DNA from: an uncultured Eubacteriales bacterium
Lineage (GTDB): Bacteria > Bacillota > Clostridia > Oscillospirales > Oscillospiraceae
NCBI GenBank assembly: GCA_905205195.1
Contig: CAJLCS010000033.1
Span: 1 to 18,753, forward strand
Direction: 5' to 3'
DNA length: 18,753 bases
Both the position numbers and the translations under genes were made by a program. Below are positions 14,004 to 18,753 of the stretch, piece by piece. A model generated the notes under the pieces. That model had not been told where the DNA came from and searched no databases. It saw only the letters and a program-made list of their open reading frames with translations. Each line of letters starts with the position of its first letter. Position 1 is the stretch's first letter.

Positions 14004-14831
14004 GTGAAGAAAACTGCGATGACGGTATGCCAAAGCTATGATGACGATCATTTGCATCTGCACTATGCCAAGGGACCGTCCCTGGAGAGCGGGCGCGAAT
14101 TTCATACCTTCCACGAAATTCTGTACATTCCAGAAATAGACGGCCGATTGATCACCGAGGGCGGCGAATTCGCACTCGCGGACGGCTGCCTGCTGCTGAT
14201 CCCGCGGGAGCGCTTCCATCACCTGATCCTCCATCATCCCGAAGGCTATACGCGGTTTTGCTTCCATTTTGAGCAGCTCGGCGGGCTGGAGAAAATCACG
14301 GAGGCCTGTATGCGGGAGGTCTGCGTCATCGAGAAGCCCGGCGAGAGAATCGTCTCGCTTTTCGGCAGATTGCCGGACATTCTTGCCGAAGCGGAGGATG
14401 ACAAACGAATTCTCATACAGGCGGTATTCTCCGAAATCCTGGTGTACTTGAAAAAGGACCTGAACCGCCGCGTTGAGGTCCGGCCTTACGGCAGCGATTC
14501 GGCGGTCTGCAGGGCGCTTACCTTTATCGGCCGGAATTACCGCGGGCCGATCGATCTGCACATGATTGCGGACAGCGTCGGAATGTCGCCGTCGTCCCTG
14601 TCGCATATGTTCAAAACCGCGCTGAACACCTCCGTCTATCAATACATTACAAACAAGCGGATGATCACCGCGCAGCGATTTTTAAGCGCCGGTGTTTCTC
14701 CCACCGTCACGGCTGATGCCTGCGGGTATTCCGATTATACGGTGTTCTATCGGGCCTATAAAAAGTATTACGGCGTCTCTCCGGCACAGGCGAAGCGAAA
14801 AGGTACATTGCCGGATTCAGGTAAGGATTAA
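14004..14831 (+). CDS. AraC-family transcriptional regulator
   Basis: A 275-residue regulator with an N-terminal cupin-like sensor (about 15-90, with His-rich HLHLH, FHTFHEILYIPE and a FHHLILHH strand) and a C-terminal AraC double helix-turn-helix (about 175-268). The latter shows DLHMIADSVGMSPSSLSHMFK and the second-helix signature AQRFLSAGV...ADACGYSDYTVFYRAYKKYYGVSPAQ. It is divergent from the propeller-aldolase/dgoK operon across 129 bases that hold palindromic and direct repeats, so it very likely controls that operon in response to a sugar or sugar acid. The start is taken as GTG 14004 with a weak GGGTGAT upstream; ATG 14019 is an alternative. No clear terminator follows. Confidence 0.92.
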   Translation: MKKTAMTVCQSYDDDHLHLHYAKGPSLESGREFHTFHEILYIPEIDGRLITEGGEFALADGCLLLIPRERFHHLILHHPEGYTRFCFHFEQLGGLEKITEACMREVCVIEKPGERIVSLFGRLPDILAEAEDDKRILIQAVFSEILVYLKKDLNRRVEVRPYGSDSAVCRALTFIGRNYRGPIDLHMIADSVGMSPSSLSHMFKTALNTSVYQYITNKRMITAQRFLSAGVSPTVTADACGYSDYTVFYRAYKKYYGVSPAQAKRKGTLPDSGKD

Positions 14832-14907
14832 CGTGGCGCTGCGAAGGCCGTTTTCCTCCGTTTTCCGGTTGGGATTCCCGAAAAATTGTAAATAATTTGT
14901 GAGGAAC

Positions 14908-14936
14908 TTGCTTTTTCCGCCGCTGCGTGGTAAACT
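14908..14936 (+). promoter_or_regulatory. Promoter of the zinc-ribbon/PpiC gene
   Basis: TTGCTT (14908-14913), a 17-base spacer and TAAACT (14931-14936). Both boxes are moderate matches. The start codon is 43 bases downstream. Confidence 0.55.
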
Positions 14937-14978
14937 TGCAGTATTCTATGTTCGGTGAAACCGAGGAAAGAGGCAAGT

Positions 14979-16475
14979 ATGAACTGTAAGTATTGCGGCG
15001 GCGAGCTGGAGGAGGGCGTGACCCTTTGCCCCAACTGCGGCGCCGAGAACGATCCTCAGAAGGCGGAGGAGCCGGCTGCGGATGTGCCTGCGGCGGAGGA
15101 TGTGACGGCGGAAGAGGCCTCGACCACCGAAGCGCCCGAGGCGGCGGAGCCGGTGTCTGAGGAGCAGGCGCCTGCGGAAGAGCCGGTCCAGCCGGAGCAG
15201 CCGAAGAAAAAGCCGCTGGGCAAGATCATTCTGGCGGCGGTGGCCGGTGTGGCGGTGATTGCCGTGCTGGTGTGCGTGCTGGTGATGACGCAGCGGAATC
15301 AGAAAAATCCGTCTGCCGACGGCGACACCACGGCGGTGACGGCGGAGCCGGGGACGATTCCCACCGACGGCAATCCGGACGACGAAACCTGCAAAGGCTC
15401 CTACACCGTCAGCGATGAGGAAGCCGTCAGTCAGCGGGACGTGGTGGTTGCCACCATGGGCGACTGCGAGCTGACCAACGGCCAGCTGCAGGTGTACTAC
15501 TGGATGCAGGTGTATAATTTCTATAAGTACTATGGCTCCTATCTTTCCAACTTCAATCTGGACCTGGCCCAGCCGCTGGATACCCAGACCAATGTGAAGG
15601 GCACCGGCACCTGGCAGCAGATGTTCCTGTCCATGGCGCTGGAATCCTGGCATCAGGACCAGAGCCTGACGCTGCTGGCCGAAAAGGAATCCGTGTCCCT
15701 CAGCCAGGAGGATCAGCAATCCCTGGACGGCATGGAGGAGAGCCTGAAAACCAGCGCGGAAAACGCCGGCTATGCCAGCGTGGACGACATGCTGGCCCGG
15801 GAAATGGGCGCAGGCTGCAAGCTGGACGATTATCTGAAGTATACCCGGCTTTATTTCTACGGCAGCACCTACTACAGCGCCGGGATGGAGAAACTCAATC
15901 CCACGGACAGCCAGGTGGAGTCCTACTATCAGGAGCATTCCGAGGAATATGCCCAGCAGGGCATTGAAAAGGATGCCACGGTGGTGGATGTGCGCCATAT
16001 CCTGATTGCGCCGGAGGGCGGCACCACGGATGACGACGGCAATACCACCTATTCCGACGAGGAGTGGGAGGCCTGTCGGGCCAAGGCCCAGGCCCTTCTG
16101 GACCAGTGGGAGGCCGGGGACAAGACCGAGGACAGCTTTGCCGCGCTGGCCACGGAGAATTCCGAGGATCCCGGCTCCAAGTCCAACGGCGGCCTGTACG
16201 AGCAGGTGCAGGAGGGAAAAATGGTGACGGAGTTCAACGACTGGTGCTTTGACGCCAGCCGGAAGCCCGGCGATACCGGCCTTGTGAAGACCAAGTTCGG
16301 CTATCACATCATGTACTTCGTGGATTCCATGGAGGCCTGGAGAAGCAGCGCCCGGGCGGGTCTTCTGTCCGAGCTGAAGACCAAGCTGGTGGAGGACGCC
16401 ATGAGCCAGTATCCCATGACGGTGGATTATTCCAAGATCGTGCTGGCTTACGTCGATCTGGTTAGCGAAAATTAA
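14979..16475 (+). CDS. Zinc-ribbon, membrane-anchored PpiC/PrsA-type peptidyl-prolyl isomerase
   Basis: A 498-residue foldase expected to help folding of exported proteins outside the membrane. Order of parts: a zinc ribbon with Cys3, Cys6, Cys17 and Cys20 (CKYCGGEL...CPNCGAEN), an acidic Ala/Glu/Pro-rich stretch about 28-75, a KKKPLGK stop signal, one membrane helix about 83-104, an SurA/PrsA-like helical region about 130-330, and a parvulin domain about 335-450. The last shows VRHILIAP, FAALATENSEDPGSKSNGGLYE, and FGYHIMYFVD. The positive residues before the helix put the zinc ribbon inside and the isomerase outside. There is no lipobox, unlike PrsA. The start at 14979 follows GAGGAAAGAGG. 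A terminator lies just downstream. Confidence 0.9.
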   Translation: MNCKYCGGELEEGVTLCPNCGAENDPQKAEEPAADVPAAEDVTAEEASTTEAPEAAEPVSEEQAPAEEPVQPEQPKKKPLGKIILAAVAGVAVIAVLVCVLVMTQRNQKNPSADGDTTAVTAEPGTIPTDGNPDDETCKGSYTVSDEEAVSQRDVVVATMGDCELTNGQLQVYYWMQVYNFYKYYGSYLSNFNLDLAQPLDTQTNVKGTGTWQQMFLSMALESWHQDQSLTLLAEKESVSLSQEDQQSLDGMEESLKTSAENAGYASVDDMLAREMGAGCKLDDYLKYTRLYFYGSTYYSAGMEKLNPTDSQVESYYQEHSEEYAQQGIEKDATVVDVRHILIAPEGGTTDDDGNTTYSDEEWEACRAKAQALLDQWEAGDKTEDSFAALATENSEDPGSKSNGGLYEQVQEGKMVTEFNDWCFDASRKPGDTGLVKTKFGYHIMYFVDSMEAWRSSARAGLLSELKTKLVEDAMSQYPMTVDYSKIVLAYVDLVSEN

Positions 16476-16490
16476 ATCTTCTGACGCAGA

Positions 16491-16531
16491 AGCAGCCCGG
16501 AACGGCGGAATGCCGCTCTGGGCTGCTTTTT
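16491..16531 (+). terminator. Intrinsic terminator after the PpiC gene
   Basis: AGCAGCCC (16491-16498) pairs with GGGCTGCT (16520-16527), enclosing a smaller CGGC/GCCG hairpin, and runs into TTTTT. It begins 16 bases after the stop codon. Confidence 0.85.
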
Positions 16532-16541
16532 GCATGGAATG

Positions 16542-16572
16542 GGGCGGAAAATTTGGGCATCGGGCGGAAAAT
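16542..16572. repeat. Direct repeat GGGCGGAAAAT upstream of ohyA
   Basis: GGGCGGAAAAT occurs at 16542-16552 and 16562-16572, exactly 20 bp apart, which puts both on one face of the helix. It lies about 90 bases upstream of the -10 box of the oleate hydratase gene. It may be a regulator site or chance. Confidence 0.35.
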
Positions 16573-16658
16573 GTCGCAATCTGATACAGTTTGACGGTGT
16601 GTGTCCGGGTTTTCGGCACGGAGGCAATTCTGCCCATGGTAATCGTTTGGATTCGGGA

Positions 16659-16664
16659 TATAAT
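16659..16664 (+). promoter_or_regulatory. -10 box of the oleate hydratase gene
   Basis: A perfect TATAAT with no good -35 box at the usual distance (ATGGTA at 17 bases). The weak -35 suggests dependence on an activator. The start codon is 33 bases downstream after AGGAGG at 16683-16688. Confidence 0.6.
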
Positions 16665-16697
16665 GAAGACAGAAAAAATCACAGGAGGTTTTCCGAT

Positions 16698-18491
16698 ATG
16701 TATTATTCTGCCGGAACTTATGAAGCGTTTGCCCATCCCGAAAAGCCCAAGGATGTGGACAACAAATCCGCCTATATCATTGGCACCGGCCTTGCCGGTC
16801 TGACCGCTGCGTTCTATCTGGTCCGTGACGGCCAGATGAAGGGCGAGCGGATTCACTTGCTGGAAAAGCTGGAGCTGGCCGGCGGCAGCTGTGACGGCCG
16901 CAAGGATGTGACCAAGGGCTTCTTCATGCGGGGCGGCCGGGAAATGGACAACCACTTTGAGGTGATGTGGGATACCTTCCGGGATGTGCCCTCCATCGAG
17001 ACGCCGGGCGTGTCCGTGCTGGACGAGTACTACTGGCTCAATAAGCACGACCCCAACTATTCCCTCTGCCGGGCCACGGTGGCGCAGGGCCATGACGCCC
17101 ACACCGACGGCAAGTTTGAGCTGGACAAGGCATCCGCGCTGGCGCTGTCCAAGCTGTTTCTGACGCCGGAAAAGGATCTGGAGGACAAGAAGATTTCCGA
17201 AGTCCTGCCGGAATCCTTCTGGAGCACCAACTTCTGGCTGTACTGGCAGACCATGTTCGCCTTCCAGCGCTGGTCCAGTGCCCTGGAGATGAAGCGGTAT
17301 CTGTGCCGCTACGTCCACCACATCGACGGCCTGCCCGATTTCAGCGCCCTGCGGTTCACTAGATACAACCAGTACGAGAGCATGATCCTGCCGCTGGTGA
17401 AGTATCTGGAGTCCCACGGCGTGAAGATCGAATACGGCATGGATGTGAAGAATGTGGTCATCGAAAATGTGGGCCGGGAGAAGGTGGCCAGACGGATCGA
17501 GTATGTGAAGGACGGCACGGCCTGGACGATGGAGCTGACCGAAAACGACCTGGTGTTCATCACCAGCGGTTGCTGCACCGACACCTCCTGCTACGGCGAC
17601 CAGACCCACGCACCGGACCTGTCCGGCATTGAAAACGGCAAGGGCGAGTCCTGGGATATGTGGAAGGCTATCGCCGCCCAGGCAGAGCATGGCGAGTACG
17701 GCAATCCGGATAAGTTCTGCTCCGATGTAGACGCCACCAACTGGATGAGCGCCACCGTGGCGACCTCCAACGAGGAGATCATTTCCCGCATCATGGACAT
17801 CTGCCGACGGGATCCCCGGTCCGGCAAGGTGACCACCGGCGGCATCGTCACCGTCAAGGACAGCACCGACAACTGGTATTTGTCCTGGACCATCAACCGT
17901 CAGCCCCAGTTCAAGTCCCAGGACAAGAACATGGTGCTTGTGTGGCTGTATTCTCTAAACACCAACAAGGAAGGCAACTACGTCAAGAAGGCCATGCGTG
18001 ACTGCACCGGCGAGGAGGTCTGCCGGGAGTGGCTGTACCACATCGGCGTGCCCACGGACAAGATTGAAGCGCTGGCCCATGACGCCTGCAACACCACCAC
18101 CTGCTTCATGCCCTATATCAACGCCTTCTTCCAGCCCCGGAAGGAATCCGACCGGCCGAAGGTGGTGCCCGACGGCGCCGTGAACTTCGCCTTCATCGGT
18201 CAGTTCGCCGAAACGCCTCGGGATACCATCTTCACCACCGAGTATTCCATGCGGACCGGCATGGAGTCGGTCTATACCCTGCTGAACATCGATCGCGGCG
18301 TGCCCGAGGTCTGGGGCAGCAAGTACGACGTGCGGGAGCTGCTGCGGGCCTGCTACTACGCCATCGACAAGAAGCCGCTGAACGAAGCGCCCCTGTCGTT
18401 TGCCGAGCGGGAACTGCTGAAAATCGTGCTGCGGAAGGTCAAAGGAACGGATGTGGAGCTGCTGCTGAAGGAAAGCGGCCTGATTCAGTAA
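16698..18491 (+). CDS. ohyA: Oleate hydratase (myosin-cross-reactive antigen family)
   Basis: FAD-dependent hydratase that adds water to the cis-9 double bond of oleic and related acids, giving 10-hydroxystearate. Gut Firmicutes use it to detoxify unsaturated fatty acids. The 597 residues match the usual length of about 590. Visible are the Rossmann FAD motif IGTGLAG (Gly29, Gly31, Gly34), LLEKLELAGGSCDG, and the family motif RGGREMDNHFEVMWD, with Glu82 at the position of the acidic residue important in catalysis. Also present are FWLYWQTMFAFQRWSSALEMKRYL and the C-terminal NFAFIGQFAETPRDTIFTTEYSMRTGM. The start at 16698 is set by AGGAGG 9 bases upstream; longer in-frame extensions lie upstream of the -10 box. 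It is single-gene, with its own promoter and terminator. The enzyme is usually membrane-associated on the inside. Confidence 0.96.
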   Translation: MYYSAGTYEAFAHPEKPKDVDNKSAYIIGTGLAGLTAAFYLVRDGQMKGERIHLLEKLELAGGSCDGRKDVTKGFFMRGGREMDNHFEVMWDTFRDVPSIETPGVSVLDEYYWLNKHDPNYSLCRATVAQGHDAHTDGKFELDKASALALSKLFLTPEKDLEDKKISEVLPESFWSTNFWLYWQTMFAFQRWSSALEMKRYLCRYVHHIDGLPDFSALRFTRYNQYESMILPLVKYLESHGVKIEYGMDVKNVVIENVGREKVARRIEYVKDGTAWTMELTENDLVFITSGCCTDTSCYGDQTHAPDLSGIENGKGESWDMWKAIAAQAEHGEYGNPDKFCSDVDATNWMSATVATSNEEIISRIMDICRRDPRSGKVTTGGIVTVKDSTDNWYLSWTINRQPQFKSQDKNMVLVWLYSLNTNKEGNYVKKAMRDCTGEEVCREWLYHIGVPTDKIEALAHDACNTTTCFMPYINAFFQPRKESDRPKVVPDGAVNFAFIGQFAETPRDTIFTTEYSMRTGMESVYTLLNIDRGVPEVWGSKYDVRELLRACYYAIDKKPLNEAPLSFAERELLKIVLRKVKGTDVELLLKESGLIQ

Positions 18492-18503
18492 AAACCTGTG
18501 ATT

Positions 18504-18539
18504 TCACCCGACCGGGATAACCGGCCGGGTGATTTTTTT
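18504..18539 (+). terminator. Intrinsic terminator after ohyA
   Basis: TCACCCGACCGG (18504-18515) pairs with CCGGCCGGGTGA (18521-18532) with one A/C mismatch and a GATAA loop, followed by seven T. It begins 12 bases after the stop codon. Confidence 0.95.
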
Positions 18540-18546
18540 GCAGTCG

Positions 18547-18566
18547 AATGTTGACAAATCAACATT
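18547..18566. promoter_or_regulatory. Operator 1: AATGTTGA-N4-TCAACATT
   Basis: Inverted repeat with 8-bp perfect arms and a CAAA centre. It covers the -35 box at 18551-18556. The same half-site (TGTTGA/TCAACA) recurs in operator 2. Confidence 0.65.
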
Positions 18567-18579
18567 TCTGTGGTAAACT
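18551..18579 (+). promoter_or_regulatory. Promoter at right edge, reading out of the window
   Basis: A perfect TTGACA (18551-18556), a 17-base spacer and TAAACT (18574-18579). It lies after the ohyA terminator and points right. No complete gene is visible after it, so it must drive something starting beyond 18753 or the short RNA segment itself. Confidence 0.7.
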
Positions 18580-18587
18580 GATTGCAC

Positions 18588-18605
18588 TTGTTGATTTATC
18601 AACAA
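18588..18605. promoter_or_regulatory. Operator 2: TTGTTGA-N4-TCAACAA
   Basis: Inverted repeat with 7-bp perfect arms and a TTTA centre. It covers the expected transcription start. With operator 1 it brackets the promoter, a layout typical of MarR- or TetR-type repression. Centres are 40 bp apart, close to four helical turns. Confidence 0.65.
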
Positions 18606-18753
18606 CAGCGCCGCCTGACAAGAGCACGCATGGTTTTCCTGGGTCTAAACGATACCTGGCTACGTTATCCTCGTTGATGGGCGACAGCCCATCTGCCTCG
18701 TTTGCCTTGCTATCTGCCGCTTATCCTCCGGGAAAGCTCGAAGACCCGCCGGG
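18606..18753 (+). other. Unassigned leader-like segment with hairpins and a 15-codon ORF
   Basis: No gene is recognised here. A 15-codon frame (18630-18677, MVFLGLNDTWLRYPR) has no good ribosome binding site. GATGGGC/GCCCATC (18676-18682 and 18687-18693) make a perfect 7-bp hairpin with a GACA loop. GGGTCT (18641-18646) can pair with AGACCC (18742-18747), closing the whole segment. This could be a structured 5' leader, an attenuator with a leader peptide, or a small RNA. The strand is assigned from the promoter at 18551-18579; the reverse strand is purine-rich and could also be the RNA. The segment continues to the right edge. Confidence 0.35.

Noticed and set aside
14946..17690. A 914-codon minus-strand open frame opposite the PpiC and oleate hydratase genes.
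   Set aside because: It spans two well-identified genes and the terminator between them. Its product is low-complexity His/Leu/Gly-rich and matches nothing.
18630..18677. The 15-codon frame MVFLGLNDTWLRYPR as a confident leader peptide gene.
   Set aside because: There is no convincing ribosome binding site before it, and a frame this short is expected by chance. It is kept only as part of the unassigned segment.
1..18753. CRISPR array, insertion sequence, attachment site, tRNA or replication origin.
   Set aside because: I saw no spaced identical repeats, transposase motifs, integrase, tRNA cloverleaf or DnaA-box cluster. The repeats present are short and tied to promoters.

Overview
The window is high-GC DNA from a low-diderm-signal, Firmicutes-like anaerobe, most likely a gut Oscillospiraceae/Ruminococcaceae-type Clostridium relative. 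The pointers are an IreB-family regulator (UPF0297), a Gly/Ser-linked SH3-NlpC/P60 wall hydrolase, an oleate hydratase, a zinc-ribbon/PpiC foldase, AGGAGG-type ribosome binding sites and sigma-A promoters with 17-bp spacers. The exact genus cannot be told from the sequence. I see no tRNA, rRNA, CRISPR array, insertion sequence or phage gene.

Layout. (1) 1-256: the 5' part of a pyridoxal/pyridoxamine kinase on the minus strand, running off the left edge. (2) 382-7931: two divergent carbohydrate-related units. A 1085-residue DUF5107/TPR protein reads left from a promoter carrying a perfect 17-bp palindromic operator. A three-gene operon reads right: a GH110-like beta-helix alpha-galactosidase with a TTG start, a metallo-beta-lactamase-fold protein and an esterase. 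None has a signal peptide, so they look like a cytoplasmic glycan or glycoside processing set. (3) 7919-10377: housekeeping genes on the minus strand: a DEDDh exonuclease, an SH3-NlpC/P60 endopeptidase preceded by a small conserved-looking protein, and ireB. (4) 10557-11117: a TetR regulator divergent from ireB.

(5) 11198-14831: a sugar-acid catabolic module. A divergent AraC regulator faces a two-gene operon made of dgoK (2-dehydro-3-deoxygalactonokinase) and a gene in which a four-Asp-box sialidase-like beta-propeller is fused in frame to a KDPG/KDPGal aldolase. The kinase and the aldolase half are consecutive steps: 2-keto-3-deoxy sugar acid to its 6-phosphate, then to pyruvate plus glyceraldehyde 3-phosphate. 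The propeller would plausibly make or release the sugar acid upstream. This fusion is the most unusual item in the window. The promoter region between the two units has a 16-bp palindrome and repeated ATTGCAATT sites.

(6) 14979-16475: a membrane-anchored PpiC foldase with a cytoplasmic zinc ribbon. (7) 16698-18491: an oleate hydratase with a strong terminator. (8) 18547-18753: a promoter flanked by two near-identical inverted repeats (TGTTGA-N4-TCAACA core), then a short-peptide and hairpin-rich segment that runs off the right edge and probably leads into an unseen regulated gene.

Transcription signals are clear. Promoters could be read before most units, and intrinsic terminators lie after the DUF5107, NlpC/P60, ireB, tetR, ppiC and ohyA genes.
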